64,000 nucleotides of DNA from Halomonas ventosae (GTDB taxonomy: Bacteria; Pseudomonadota; Gammaproteobacteria; Pseudomonadales; Halomonadaceae). The translations under genes and the position numbers were made by a program. The stretch is taken from the NCBI RefSeq assembly GCF_004361885.1, contig NZ_SNWH01000007.1, forward strand, positions 1 to 64,000, in the 5' to 3' direction. Positions 50,417-60,001 of the stretch are shown one piece after another (the stretch's first letter is position 1; each line of letters begins with the position of its first letter). Below the pieces are notes generated by a model that ran no database searches, had not been told where the DNA came from, and saw only the letters and a program-made list of their open reading frames with translations.

Positions 50417-52297
50417 ATGACGCAATACAGTGCCAGCTCCATCGAGGTTCTCTCCGGTCTCGAGCCGGTGCGCAAGCGCCCCGGCATGTATACCGACACC
50501 TCGCGGCCCAACCACCTGGTCCAGGAGGTCATCGACAACAGCGTGGACGAGGCACTGGCCGGGCATGCCGGCGAGATCAGCGTGCGGCTGTTCGAGGATG
50601 GCGGTGTCGAGGTCGCCGACGATGGCCGCGGCATGCCCATCGACATCCATCCCGAGCACGGCGTCTCCGGGGTCGAGCTGATCATGACCCGGCTGCACGC
50701 CGGGGGTAAGTTCTCCCAGTCGAGCTACCGCTTCTCCGGCGGTCTGCACGGGGTGGGGGTGTCGGTGGTCAACGCCCTCTCCAAGCGCCTGGAGATCGAG
50801 GTGCTGCGCGACGGCAGCCGCCACGGCATGGCCTTCGAGCACGGCGACAAGGCCTCCCCCCTGCAGGTGATCGGCAGCGCCCCCAAGCGCGCCCGCGGCA
50901 CCGTGGTGCGTTTCTGGCCCGAGGAGAGTTACTTCGATAGCCCCGGGCTCTCGCTGCCGCGACTCAAGCACCTGATGCGCGCCAAGGCGGTGCTCTGCCC
51001 GGGCCTCAAGGTCAGCCTGGTCGAGCCCGACGGCAACCAGAGCGTCTGGCAGTACGCGGATGGCCTGCGCGACTACCTGGCCCAGGCCACCGACGGCTAT
51101 GAGGTGCTGCCGGCCTCGCCCTTCATCGGCCACTTCGCCGATGATGAGCACGGCGTGGACTGGGCGATCCAGTGGCTCCCCGAAGGCGGCGAGCCGCTGC
51201 TCGAGAGCTACGTCAACCTGATTCCCACCCCCCAGGGCGGCACCCACGTCAACGGCTTTCGCACCGGCCTGCTCGACGCCCTGCGCGAGTTCTGCGAGTA
51301 CCGCAGCCTGTTGCCCCGGGGCGTCAAGCTCACCGCCGAGGATCTCTGGGAGCGGGTCTCCTACGTGCTCTCGGTGAAGATGCTCGACCCGCAGTTCGCC
51401 GGCCAGACCAAGGAGCGGCTCTCCTCGCGCACCGTGGCGGGCTTCGTCTCCGGGGTGGTCAAGGACGCCTTCTCGCTGTGGCTCAACCACCACGTCGACC
51501 AGGCCGAGGCCCTGGCCGAGCTGGTGATCAATGCCGCCCAGCGTCGCCAGAAGAGCTCCAGGAAGGTGGCGCGCAAGAAGGTCACCTCGGGCCCCGCGCT
51601 GCCCGGCAAGCTCGCCGACTGCTCGGGCCAGGACCCGGCCGGCAGCGAGCTGTTCCTGGTGGAGGGCGACAGCGCCGGCGGCAGCGCCAAGCAGGCACGC
51701 AACCGCGAGACCCAGGCGATCCTGCCGCTGCGTGGCAAGATATTGAATACCTGGGAGGTGGAGTCCCATGACATCTATGACTCCCAGGAGGTCCACGACA
51801 TCGCCGTGGCCGTGGGCATGGACCCGGGCAGCGATGATCTCTCCAAGCTGCGCTACCACAAGATCTGCATCCTCGCCGATGCCGACTCCGACGGCCTGCA
51901 TATCGCCACCCTGCTGTGCGCGCTGTTCGTGCGCCATTTCCCGGCGCTGGTGGATGCCGGCCACGTCTTCGTGGCCATGCCGCCGCTCTACCGCATCGAC
52001 CTGGGCAAGGAGGTGCATTATGCCCTGGACGAGAGCGAGAAGGCGGCCATCCTGCGCAAGCTGGAAGGCAAGCGCGGCACCGTGAACGTGCAACGCTTCA
52101 AGGGCCTGGGCGAGATGAGCCCGCTGCAGCTGCGCGAAACCACCATGGCGGTGGAGACCCGACGCCTGGTGCAGCTCACCCGCGAGGTCGACGACGGCAC
52201 CATGGAGATGATGGACATGCTGCTGGCCAAGAAGCGCGCCGGCGACCGCAAGAACTGGCTGGAGGACTACGGCAACCTGGCGGATATAGAGGTATAA
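50417..52297 (+). CDS. parE: DNA topoisomerase IV subunit B
   Basis: A 626-residue GHKL ATPase subunit that unlinks daughter chromosomes with ParC. It shows EVLSGLEPVRKRPGMYTD, the ATP-site VIDNSVDEALAGH, GLHGVGVSVVNALS, the TOPRIM EGDSAGGSAKQARNRETQA and DADSDGLHIATLL. Followed at 6 bases by parC. Confidence 0.97.
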   Translation: MTQYSASSIEVLSGLEPVRKRPGMYTDTSRPNHLVQEVIDNSVDEALAGHAGEISVRLFEDGGVEVADDGRGMPIDIHPEHGVSGVELIMTRLHAGGKFSQSSYRFSGGLHGVGVSVVNALSKRLEIEVLRDGSRHGMAFEHGDKASPLQVIGSAPKRARGTVVRFWPEESYFDSPGLSLPRLKHLMRAKAVLCPGLKVSLVEPDGNQSVWQYADGLRDYLAQATDGYEVLPASPFIGHFADDEHGVDWAIQWLPEGGEPLLESYVNLIPTPQGGTHVNGFRTGLLDALREFCEYRSLLPRGVKLTAEDLWERVSYVLSVKMLDPQFAGQTKERLSSRTVAGFVSGVVKDAFSLWLNHHVDQAEALAELVINAAQRRQKSSRKVARKKVTSGPALPGKLADCSGQDPAGSELFLVEGDSAGGSAKQARNRETQAILPLRGKILNTWEVESHDIYDSQEVHDIAVAVGMDPGSDDLSKLRYHKICILADADSDGLHIATLLCALFVRHFPALVDAGHVFVAMPPLYRIDLGKEVHYALDESEKAAILRKLEGKRGTVNVQRFKGLGEMSPLQLRETTMAVETRRLVQLTREVDDGTMEMMDMLLAKKRAGDRKNWLEDYGNLADIEV

Positions 52298-52303
52298 CCC
52301 CCA

Positions 52304-54565
52304 ATGACCATGGATATCCAGGTGGCGGAGGGCGACGTCGAGCGCCTCTCGCTGCGCGAGTACACCGAGAAGGCGTACCTTGACTACTCGATGTACGTCA
52401 TCCTCGACCGGGCGCTGCCGCATATCGGCGATGGCATGAAGCCGGTGCAGCGGCGCATCGTCTACGCCATGCGCGAGCTGGCGCTGGGTGCCAACGCCAA
52501 GTACAAGAAGTCGGCGCGCACCGTCGGCGACGTGCTGGGCAAGTTCCACCCCCACGGCGACAGCGCCTGCTACGAGGCGATGGTGCTGATGGCTCAGCCC
52601 TTCAGCTACCGCTACCCGCTGGTCGACGGCCAGGGCAACTGGGGCAGCCCCGACGATCCCAAGTCCTTCGCCGCCATGCGCTACACCGAGGCGCGGCTGT
52701 CGAAGTTCGCCGAGGTGCTGCTCGCCGAGCTCGGCCAGGGCACCGTGGACTGGACCCCCAACTTCGACGGCACCATGAACGAGCCGGTGGTATTGCCGGC
52801 GCGCCTGCCCCATGTGCTGCTCAATGGCGGCACCGGCATCGCCGTGGGCATGGCCACCGACATCCCGCCCCACAACGTGGGCGAGGTGGTCGAGGCCACC
52901 TGCCACCTGCTGCGCCACCCCGAGGCCACCACGCTGGACTTGCTCGCGCACCTGCCGGCGCCGGACTTCCCCACCGCGGCGGAGATCATCACCCCGCGCA
53001 GTGAGCTGCGAAAGCTCTACGAGAGCGGGCGCGGCTCGGTGAAGTTGCGTGGCTGCTACGTGCGCGAGGAGGACAAGGTAGTGGTCACCGCGCTGCCCTA
53101 CCAGGTGAGCGGAGCCAAGGTGCTCGAGCAGATTGCCGCCCAGATGCAGGCCAAGAAGCTGCCGATGGTCGCCGACCTGCGCGACGAGTCGACCCACGAG
53201 GAGCCGACGCGGCTGGTGATCGAGCCGCGCTCCAATCGTGTCGACATCGAGGCGCTGATGGCGCACTTGTTCGCCACCACCGACCTCGAAAAGAACATCC
53301 GCGTCAACATCAACGTGATCGGCCTGGACGGCCGCCCGCGGGTCATGGCGCTGCCCGATCTGCTCGGCGAGTGGCTGCGCTTTCGCCGCGCCACGGTGCG
53401 TCGGCGCCTGGAGCATCGCCTGGGCAAGGTCGAGGACCGCCTGCACCTGCTCGAGGGTCTGCTGGTCGCCTACCTCAACATCGACGAGGTGATCCGCATC
53501 ATCCGCGAGGAGGACGAGCCCAAGCCCGCGTTGATGGCGGCCTTCGGGCTCTCCGACCGCCAGGCCGAGGCGATCCTCGAGCTGCGCCTGCGCCACCTCG
53601 CCAGGCTCGAGGAGATGAAGATCCGCGGCGAACAGGACGAGCTCGAGGCCGAGCGCAAGCGCCTGCAGGAACTGCTGGGCAGCGAGGCGGCGCTCACCGA
53701 CCTGATCGAGGCGGAGCTGCGCGAGGCCGGCGAGGCGCACGGCGATGCCCGCCGCTCGCCCATCGTCGAGCGCGAGGAGGCCCGGGCGCTCTCCGAGGTG
53801 GAGCTGGTCGGCGCTGACCCGGTTACCGTCGTGCTCTCCGAGAAGGGCTGGATCCGCGCGGCCCGCGGCCACGAGATCGACCCCGCTGGCCTCTCCTACA
53901 AGGCTGGTGACCGCTTCCACCTCGCCGCCCGAGGCAAGACCAACCAGCCGCTGGTGCTGCTGGACGACACCGGGCGGGCCTACACCCTGTCGGCCCATAA
54001 CCTGCCCAGCGCCCGCGGCCAGGGCGAGCCGGTTACCGGGCGAGTCAATGTGACGGCCGGGGCCCACATGGCCGGCCTGATGCTGGCGCCGCCGGACAGG
54101 CGCTTCCTGTTGGCTTCCGATGGCGGCTACGGTTTCATCGCGCCCCTCGAGGCACTGATCGGCAAGAACAAGTCGGGCAAGGCGATCTTGAGCGTGCCCA
54201 AGGGCTGCAACGTGCTGCCGCCGCTGGCGCTACCGACCGAGGAGGGGGCCAGCCTGGCGGTGGTCTCCAACGAGGGGCGGCTGCTGGTCTTCCCGCTGGA
54301 ACAGCTGCCTGAGATGGCCAAGGGCAAGGGCAACAAGATGATCGAGATTCCCGGCAACCGGGCGGCACGGCGCGAGGAGTTCGTGCGCGACCTGGTGGTG
54401 TTGCCTGCCGGCGCCGCCTTGGTGGTGCATGCCGGCAAGCGCCACCTGACCCTCAAGGCCGGCGATCTCGACTACTATCGTGGTGAGCGCGGCCGGCGCG
54501 GCAGCAAGCTGCCCCGCGGCCTGCAGAAGGTCGACCGGTTGGAAACACTGCCCGCCAACGCCTGA
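52304..54565 (+). CDS. parC: DNA topoisomerase IV subunit A
   Basis: The 753-residue DNA-cleaving subunit. The catalytic Tyr lies in [11 protein letters not shown]; the quinolone-determining region [12 protein letters not shown] keeps the sensitive-type Ser and Glu. The C-terminal beta-pinwheel has the usual degenerate repeats. The ATG at 52304 ([10 protein letters not shown]) or two codons later starts it. Confidence 0.97.
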   Translation: MTMDIQVAEGDVERLSLREYTEKAYLDYSMYVILDRALPHIGDGMKPVQRRIVYAMRELALGANAKYKKSARTVGDVLGKFHPHGDSACYEAMVLMAQPFSYRYPLVDGQGNWGSPDDPKSFAAMRYTEARLSKFAEVLLAELGQGTVDWTPNFDGTMNEPVVLPARLPHVLLNGGTGIAVGMATDIPPHNVGEVVEATCHLLRHPEATTLDLLAHLPAPDFPTAAEIITPRSELRKLYESGRGSVKLRGCYVREEDKVVVTALPYQVSGAKVLEQIAAQMQAKKLPMVADLRDESTHEEPTRLVIEPRSNRVDIEALMAHLFATTDLEKNIRVNINVIGLDGRPRVMALPDLLGEWLRFRRATVRRRLEHRLGKVEDRLHLLEGLLVAYLNIDEVIRIIREEDEPKPALMAAFGLSDRQAEAILELRLRHLARLEEMKIRGEQDELEAERKRLQELLGSEAALTDLIEAELREAGEAHGDARRSPIVEREEARALSEVELVGADPVTVVLSEKGWIRAARGHEIDPAGLSYKAGDRFHLAARGKTNQPLVLLDDTGRAYTLSAHNLPSARGQGEPVTGRVNVTAGAHMAGLMLAPPDRRFLLASDGGYGFIAPLEALIGKNKSGKAILSVPKGCNVLPPLALPTEEGASLAVVSNEGRLLVFPLEQLPEMAKGKGNKMIEIPGNRAARREEFVRDLVVLPAGAALVVHAGKRHLTLKAGDLDYYRGERGRRGSKLPRGLQKVDRLETLPANA

Positions 54566-54580
54566 TAAGGCGATATTGCG

Positions 54581-54657
54581 GCGCCAGGGACAGGCCGAAG
54601 AGGCGGTCCTACGCCAGGAATGGCGTCGGTAACGCCCAGGGAGGGGTTCACAGCGCC
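54581..54657. repeat. Dispersed intergenic repeat, copy 1
   Basis: About 77 bases match, in opposite orientation, 61071-61147. Shared are CTCTTCGGCCTGTCC, a GCGCTGTGAACCC block and a central hairpin, here ACGCCA-GGAA-TGGCGT (54611-54626). Confidence 0.88.
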
Positions 54658-54715
54658 TTTTCCTAGTGCCTGTCGCCGGGTAAGCCGCGGAAACAACTGA
54701 GTTCCAGAGGCAACC

Positions 54716-55930
54716 ATGACGCGACGAATCCTGATCCGCGCTACCGGGGTGGCACGCCCCGGTCAGCTGGCCGGCCTGGGCAAGGCGCTGGCGACCAGCG
54801 GCGCCCGGCTGCTGGACATCAACCAGAGCGTGACCTTTGGCATCCTCTCCCTGGAGGCCCTGGTGGGGCTCGCCCAGGAGAGCGACCTGGAAGGCGCCCT
54901 GGCGGCAACAGGGGAGACGCTGGGCCTGGATATCCAAGCGATCCAGGTGAGCGCCGAGGACTACCAGCGCTGGAGCGTGCAGGCGAGCCAGCCACGGCTG
55001 ATCCTGACCCTGCTGGCCCCCCATCTGCCGGCTGGCATCCTCGCCGAGGTGGGGGCGCTGACCGCCGAGCACGGCCTGACCGTGGAACTGATCCACCGCC
55101 TCTCCGGTCGCGAGCCGCTGGATGGCGGCGTGCCCGAGCACGGTGCCTGCGTGGAGTGCTGGCTACGCGGCGAGGAGGTCGACCTCGACGCCCTGCGCGA
55201 GAAGGCCCTGGCGCTGGGCGCCATGCACGGCGTGGACATTGCCCTGCAGGAGGATTCCATCTGGCGCCGCCACCGCCGCCTGGTCTGCTTCGACATGGAT
55301 TCCACCCTGATCCAGGCCGAGGTGATCGACGAGCTAGCGCGCCGCCACGGCGTGGGGGACGAGGTGGCGGCGGTCACCGAGCGGTCCATGCGCGGCGAGC
55401 TCGACTTCCGGCAGAGCTTCCGCGAGCGCATGGCCAGGCTCAAGGGGCTGGACGAGTCGGTGCTCGCCGAGATCGCCGCGTCACTGCCGCTGATGGATGG
55501 CCTCGAGCGGCTGATGTACCACCTCAAGCGACTGGGCTATCGCACGGCGATCCTCTCCGGCGGCTTCACCTACTTCGCTCGTCACCTGCAGGAGCGGCTC
55601 GGCTTCGACGAGGTGCATGCCAACGAGCTGATCATCGAGAATGGCAAGCTCACCGGCGAGGTGCGCGAGCCGATCCTCGACGCCGAGCGCAAGGCCGAGC
55701 TGCTGCGCGAGATCGCCGCCCGCGAAGGCCTGGCCATGGAGCAGACCATCGCCGTGGGCGACGGCGCCAACGACCTCAAGATGCTCGCCGCCGCCGGGCT
55801 GGGCATCGCCTTTCGCGCCAAGCCGCTGGTGCGGGCCCAGGCGCGCCAGTCGATCTCCACCCTGGGGCTCGATGCGGTGCTCTACCTGATCGGCTACCGG
55901 CAGAGCGACCTGGAGGAACCGGGGCAGTGA
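54716..55930 (+). CDS. serB: Phosphoserine phosphatase
   Basis: A 404-residue enzyme removing phosphate from phosphoserine, the last step of serine synthesis. Two ACT-like segments fill the N-terminal half, then a HAD domain with DMDSTLIQAEVIDELA, SGGFTYFARHL and VGDGANDLKML. Its length fits the ACT-containing form found in Pseudomonas and Halomonas. Confidence 0.94.
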   Translation: MTRRILIRATGVARPGQLAGLGKALATSGARLLDINQSVTFGILSLEALVGLAQESDLEGALAATGETLGLDIQAIQVSAEDYQRWSVQASQPRLILTLLAPHLPAGILAEVGALTAEHGLTVELIHRLSGREPLDGGVPEHGACVECWLRGEEVDLDALREKALALGAMHGVDIALQEDSIWRRHRRLVCFDMDSTLIQAEVIDELARRHGVGDEVAAVTERSMRGELDFRQSFRERMARLKGLDESVLAEIAASLPLMDGLERLMYHLKRLGYRTAILSGGFTYFARHLQERLGFDEVHANELIIENGKLTGEVREPILDAERKAELLREIAAREGLAMEQTIAVGDGANDLKMLAAAGLGIAFRAKPLVRAQARQSISTLGLDAVLYLIGYRQSDLEEPGQ

Positions 55931-56040
55931 GCACGACCTTCGCGGCCTGAGCGAGCGCTTCGAGCGGCCGGGCGTCCACCCGCCGTTCCAGACCGCGGCA
56001 TCGTCACCAGCGTCGTCGCGGCGTTGCTCGAGCGCCGGAG

Positions 56041-56070
56041 TTGACAAGGCCTGCCAATGCTGATTCTCTA
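56041..56070 (+). promoter_or_regulatory. Probable leu promoter (-35 TTGACA)
   Basis: TTGACA lies 30 bases before the leader peptide ATG. The -10 is weak (tgattct or tctcta region), consistent with a regulated promoter but not certain. Confidence 0.45.
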
Positions 56071-56075
56071 GTGTC

Positions 56076-56126
56076 ATGAACATGACGGCATACGACCTCG
56101 ACCTACGACTACTAGCCCGCTGCTGA
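56076..56126 (+). CDS. Leucine leader peptide (LeuL-like)
   Basis: A 16-codon frame reading MNMTAYDLDLRLLARC. Four Leu codons out of 16, three of them CTA, a rare codon in this GC-rich genome, including CTA-CTA. E. coli leuL likewise uses consecutive CTA codons. The peptide is immediately followed by competing stems and, 249 bases later, by leuA, so it looks like the sensor of a transcription attenuator. A second start, ATG 56082, is in frame. Confidence 0.75.
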   Translation: MNMTAYDLDLRLLARC

Positions 56127-56183
56127 GCGTGCGGGCGATGCATGCTGCATCGCCAGAAGGTCCCAGTCGAAACGAGGTCGTAT
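56090..56183 (+). promoter_or_regulatory. Leader RNA with mutually exclusive stems
   Basis: GCCCGC/GCGGGC (56115-56136) and GGCGATGCA/TGCATCGCC (56134-56154) share bases and cannot form together. ATACGACCTCG (56090-56100, within the Leu codons) is the exact complement of CGAGGTCGTAT (56173-56183), a third alternative. This is the arrangement expected for ribosome-controlled switching; the terminator itself is not obvious, the best being 56284-56315. Confidence 0.6.
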
Positions 56184-56283
56184 CATGTCAATCACCACCC
56201 GTAGATCCCCTCTCGAACGCCATGCCGTCGCGAACGTCACACCGTTCGTGTGGCCGGTGTGCGCGTGTTCGATACCTCGTGTG

Positions 56284-56315
56284 ACGCCCCGACTGGCCGC
56301 CGGCCTGCGGGGCGT
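56284..56315 (+). terminator. GC-rich stem, possible attenuator terminator
   Basis: ACGCCCCG pairs with CGGGGCGT around an inner GGCCG-CCGGCC stem, 60 bases before leuA. It has no clear T-run (tgccgtgtct follows), so termination efficiency is doubtful. Confidence 0.4.
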
Positions 56316-56374
56316 TGCCGTGTCTGAATCCTGTGCAAGATTGCCGCATCGCCAGTCCCAGGGAGAATGCCATC

Positions 56375-58081
56375 ATGATGCTCGATAACCCCGCTACCAA
56401 GTACCGCCCCTTCGTGGGCGTCGACCTGCCCGATCGCCAGTGGCCCAATCGCCGCATCGAGCAGCCGCCCATCTGGGCCAGCGTCGACCTGCGCGACGGC
56501 AACCAGTCGCTGATCGACCCCATGGACCAGGAGCGCAAGCAGCGCCTCTTCGACCTGCTGGTCAAGATCGGCTTCAAGCAGATCGAGGTGGGCTTCCCTT
56601 CCGCCTCCCAGACCGACTATGACTTCGTGCGTTCGCTGATTGAGGGAGGTCGCATACCGGATGACGTCACCATCCAGGTGCTCACCCAGGCCCGCGACCC
56701 TCTGATCGATCGCACCTTCGAGGCGCTGAAGGGAGCGACGAACGCTATCGTCCACGTCTACAACGCCACCGATCCGATGTTCCGCCGCGTGGTGTTCGGG
56801 GTCGACAAGCCCGAGTGCATCCAGATCGCCGTGGACGCCACCACCCGCATTCGCCAGCGCATGGCCGAGGCGCCCGAGACGAACTGGACCTTCCAGTACT
56901 CGCCGGAGCTGTTCACCACCACCGAGATGGACTTCGCCAAGGAGATCGTCGAGGCGGTGATGACCGCCTTCGGCGCCAGGGCCGACAACCGGATGATCGT
57001 CAACCTGCCGGCCACGGTGGAGGTCGCCACCCCCAACAACTATGCCGACCAGATCGAGTGGTTCTGCCGCCACATCAAGGATCGCGACGCGCTGATCGTC
57101 AGCGTTCACCCCCACAACGATCGTGGTACCGGCGTGGCTGCCGCCGAGATGACCCTGATGGCCGGTGCCGACCGTGTCGAAGGCACCCTGTTCGGCAACG
57201 GCGAGCGCACCGGCAACGTCGACATCGTGACGCTGGCCATGAATATGTACACCCAGGGTGTGCATCCAGGGCTCGACTTTTCCAACATCACGCCGATCAT
57301 GCGTGAGGTGGAGCACTGCAACCAGCTGCCGGTGCATCCCCGGCATCCCTATGTCGGTGACCTGGTGTTCACGGCCTTCTCGGGTTCCCACCAGGACGCT
57401 ATCAAGAAGGGCATGGCCGAGCGCCGTGATCACCCCGAAGCCGTCTGGGCGGTCCCCTATCTGCCCATTGACCCGCTGGATGTCGGACGCAGCTACGAGG
57501 CGGTGATCCGCGTCAACAGCCAGTCCGGCAAGGGTGGTGTCTCCTACTTGCTCGAGCAGGAGCACGGCATCGAGCTGCCGCGCCGGCTCTCCATAGAGTT
57601 CAGCCAGGTGGTGCAGGAAGTGGCCGACCGACTGGGACACGAGATTACCTCGCAGATGATCTACCAAGCCTTCGTCGACGAGTACCTGGCCAAGGACTCG
57701 CCCTTCAAGCTGGTCGGCCACCGCCTCTCATCCGAACCCGACAGCCCCCGAGTGAGCCTGGAGGCGACCATCGAGGAAAATGGCGACCATCGCACCATCC
57801 AGGGGGAAGGCAACGGTCCGCTGGCCGCCTTCATCAAGGCGTTGGCTGCGGCCGGGCATGACGTGGAGATCATCGATTACCATGAGCACTCCCGCGGCCA
57901 GGGGGCCGACGCCGAGGCGATCGCCTATGTGGAAGTGCGTGTGGGCGACGAGGCGGTGTTCGGAGTCGGCACCGACGAGAGCATCACTAGTGCCTCCATG
58001 AAGGCGGTAATAAGCGCCCTCAACCGCCATTTCTCCACCCGTGCCCCGGCGCCCAATGTCACCGCCGACACTTTAGCTTGA
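56375..58081 (+). CDS. leuA: 2-isopropylmalate synthase
   Basis: A 568-residue enzyme condensing acetyl-CoA with 2-oxoisovalerate, the first step of leucine synthesis and normally feedback-inhibited by Leu. It has [29 protein letters not shown] and [10 protein letters not shown] of the HMGL domain and a C-terminal LeuA dimer/regulatory domain. The product is the longer LeuA type 2 form. Its last codons and TGA stop lie in a heptad repeat. Confidence 0.95.
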   Translation: MMLDNPATKYRPFVGVDLPDRQWPNRRIEQPPIWASVDLRDGNQSLIDPMDQERKQRLFDLLVKIGFKQIEVGFPSASQTDYDFVRSLIEGGRIPDDVTIQVLTQARDPLIDRTFEALKGATNAIVHVYNATDPMFRRVVFGVDKPECIQIAVDATTRIRQRMAEAPETNWTFQYSPELFTTTEMDFAKEIVEAVMTAFGARADNRMIVNLPATVEVATPNNYADQIEWFCRHIKDRDALIVSVHPHNDRGTGVAAAEMTLMAGADRVEGTLFGNGERTGNVDIVTLAMNMYTQGVHPGLDFSNITPIMREVEHCNQLPVHPRHPYVGDLVFTAFSGSHQDAIKKGMAERRDHPEAVWAVPYLPIDPLDVGRSYEAVIRVNSQSGKGGVSYLLEQEHGIELPRRLSIEFSQVVQEVADRLGHEITSQMIYQAFVDEYLAKDSPFKLVGHRLSSEPDSPRVSLEATIEENGDHRTIQGEGNGPLAAFIKALAAAGHDVEIIDYHEHSRGQGADAEAIAYVEVRVGDEAVFGVGTDESITSASMKAVISALNRHFSTRAPAPNVTADTLA

Positions 58082-58103
58082 AGCTTCCGGCTTACAGCTT
58101 ATA
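58074..58103 (+). repeat. AGCTTNN heptad array at the leuA stop codon
   Basis: AGCTTGA AGCTTCC GGCTTAC AGCTTAT, four 7-base units in a row; the first contains the leuA TGA. Confidence 0.75.
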
Positions 58104-59136
58104 AGGGTGTCTTGCTCCCCTCGCCGGGGATCTCCCGCACCAGCCGCGGTATCAGAAAGCCCGGTAATACCTCCCGCAGGCCCGCGACCAGTTCGCGGGC
58201 CTCGGCGTCGGCCACGTCGAAGTGCGCCGCCCCGGCCACCGGATCAAGCACGTGGAGGTAGTAGGGCAGAATGCCGGCCTCGAACAGGCGCTCGGAGAGC
58301 GCGGCCAGGGCCGTCACCGAGTCGTTCACCCCCCGCAGCAGCACGCTCTGGTTGAGCAGGGTGACGCCGGCGGCGCTCAGCTTGCGGCATGCCGCGATGA
58401 CTGCGGCGTCGATCTCGTGGGCATGGTTGATGTGCAGCACCACCACCTTCTGCAGGCGGGTGGCGGTAAGCCAGCCGAGCAGGGCCTCGTCGATGCGCTC
58501 GGGGATCACCACCGGCAGGCGCGTGTGGATGCGCAGCCGCTTGAGGTGCGGGATCGCCTCGAGCCGCTCGACCAGCCAGGCCAGCTGGCGGTCGCTGGCG
58601 GCCAGCGGGTCGCCACCGGACAGGATGGCCTCATGGAGCGTGGCATCGCGGCGAACGTGCTCGAGGCTTTCGTCCCACTGAGCCCGCGAGGGGGCATTCT
58701 CCGCATAGGGGAAGTGGCGGCGAAAACAGTAGCGGCAGTTCACCGCGCAGGCGGGGCTCGCGATCAGCAGCACCCGGCCGGCGTACTTGTGGATCAGCCC
58801 CGGCGCCGGTGCATGCTCGGCCTCGGCCAGCGGGTCGGCCACATAGCCGGCCGTCGACACGGCCTCCTCGCCCAGCGGCAACACCTGGCGCAGCAGGGGG
58901 TCGGACGGGTCGCCGGGGCGGATGCGCGACAGGTAGGTCTCGGGCACGCGTACCTCGAACAGCGCATGGCCACGCTCGGCACCGGGCCAGAAGGCCTCGT
59001 CGAGCCCCAGTCGGCGGCACAGCTCGCGCGGATCGCGGATCGCCCGGGCCAGCTGCGTCTGCCAGCGAGCCTGCACGGGCAAGGGCTTGGTCTCCGGGTC
59101 GGGGCGCTGCAAAAGGGCGTTGCTTCGGGTTATCAT
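58099..59136 (-). CDS. epmB: EF-P--(R)-beta-lysylation lysine 2,3-aminomutase EpmB
   Basis: A radical SAM, PLP enzyme (345 residues) that turns alpha-lysine into (R)-beta-lysine for EF-P. Cluster motif C-x3-C-x2-C in [28 protein letters not shown]; the PLP region near the C-terminus. It is divergent from efp, whose Lys34 its product modifies. ATG 59136 (MITRSNALL) is preferred; a GTG three codons earlier is the alternative. Confidence 0.92.
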   Translation of the reverse strand: MITRSNALLQRPDPETKPLPVQARWQTQLARAIRDPRELCRRLGLDEAFWPGAERGHALFEVRVPETYLSRIRPGDPSDPLLRQVLPLGEEAVSTAGYVADPLAEAEHAPAPGLIHKYAGRVLLIASPACAVNCRYCFRRHFPYAENAPSRAQWDESLEHVRRDATLHEAILSGGDPLAASDRQLAWLVERLEAIPHLKRLRIHTRLPVVIPERIDEALLGWLTATRLQKVVVLHINHAHEIDAAVIAACRKLSAAGVTLLNQSVLLRGVNDSVTALAALSERLFEAGILPYYLHVLDPVAGAAHFDVADAEARELVAGLREVLPGFLIPRLVREIPGEGSKTPL

Positions 59137-59241
59137 GCGCCACACCAGTCAAGGCGAACGGGAGCGAGTTCCCGTCGAATTTCATCTGCTTGCGCGCGCC
59201 CCGGCAGTGCCGGTGGCGCGCTCGAATATGGGTTAGAGATC

Positions 59242-59808
59242 ATGGCCAACTATTCTACCAATGAATTCAAGGGCGGTCTGAAGGTGATGCTGGACGGCGA
59301 TCCGTGCAGCATCGTCGAGAACGAGCTGGTCAAGCCCGGCAAGGGGCAGGCCTTCAACCGCGTCAAGCTGCGCAACCTGATGACTGGCCGGGTACTGGAG
59401 CACACCTTCAAGTCGGGGGACTCCCTGGAAGCCGCCGATGTGGTCGAACTCGAGATGGAGTATCTCTACACCGACGGCGACATGTGGTATTTCATGAAGA
59501 CCGATGGCTCCTTCGAGCAGTACGCCGTGGACAAGAAGGCCCTGGGCGACACCGAAAAGTGGCTCAAGGAGCAGGTGCCCTACACCGTGACCCTGTGGAA
59601 CGACAATGTCATCAATGTTACCCCGCCGAACTTCATCGAGCTGGAAGTGGTCGAGACCGACCCGGGGCTCAAGGGTGACACCGCCCAGGGGGGCACCAAG
59701 CCGGCGACCCTCTCCTCGGGCGCCGTGGTACGGGTGCCGCTGTTCATCAACGAGGGCGAGGTGCTGAAGGTGGATACGCGCAGCGGCGAGTACGTCTCCC
59801 GCGCCTGA
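59242..59808 (+). CDS. efp: Elongation factor P
   Basis: A 188-residue protein that rescues ribosomes stalled at polyproline. KOW domain [18 protein letters not shown] and the modification loop VKPGKGQAF with Lys34 at the tip, matching E. coli. EpmA and EpmB are encoded on both sides, so beta-lysylation is expected. Confidence 0.97.
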   Translation: MANYSTNEFKGGLKVMLDGDPCSIVENELVKPGKGQAFNRVKLRNLMTGRVLEHTFKSGDSLEAADVVELEMEYLYTDGDMWYFMKTDGSFEQYAVDKKALGDTEKWLKEQVPYTVTLWNDNVINVTPPNFIELEVVETDPGLKGDTAQGGTKPATLSSGAVVRVPLFINEGEVLKVDTRSGEYVSRA

Positions 59809-59829
59809 GGTGCGGCCCTTCCTGCGCTC

Positions 59830-59916
59830 GCTCATACGTCGTTGAATCCCGAGACGGCTTGCTCATTTAGCGCTGCTAAACTCCGCCGCCTTACTCGGGA
59901 TTCGCCTCGTCTGAGC
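59830..59916. repeat. Nested palindrome between efp and epmA
   Basis: GAATCCCGAG (59844-59853) with CTCGGGATTC (59894-59903), centred on TTTAGC-gct-GCTAAA (59866-59880), with outer arms GCTCA/TGAGC. It may end efp transcription or be a repetitive extragenic element. Confidence 0.65.
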
Positions 59917-60001
59917 ATCGCTCGGAGAGGGCGAAAACTGGGTTGATGAAGCTCTCAAGGCCACGCTTCGGCATGGCCTTGGCGGTTCTGGAGGCCGGAA
60001 C

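Larger units (their letters stand above)
55931..56374 (+). other. Intergenic region between serB and leuA
   Basis: 444 bases holding the leu promoter and leader peptide (56041-56126), mutually exclusive hairpins, and a further GC-rich stem. The first 110 bases show GC-rich repeats that could end serB transcription. A 67-codon open frame at 56185-56388 has no recognisable product and is taken as chance. Confidence 0.6.

Noticed and set aside
52520-52580. ParC quinolone-resistance mutation
   Set aside because: The [12 protein letters not shown] region carries the wild-type Ser and Glu.
50147-54067. 1306-codon open frame on the minus strand opposite yqiA, parE and parC
   Set aside because: It is antisense to three strongly supported genes. 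Its composition (rich in His, Gln, Leu, Gly) is what high-GC codon bias gives on the opposite strand, and no domain is seen.
56185-56388. 67-codon frame starting MSITTRRSPLERHAV between the leu leader and leuA
   Set aside because: It overlaps the leuA start out of frame, covers stem-forming DNA and resembles nothing known; probably chance.
56237-57721. 494-codon minus-strand frame opposite leuA
   Set aside because: Antisense to a clear leuA with all motifs; same GC-bias explanation.
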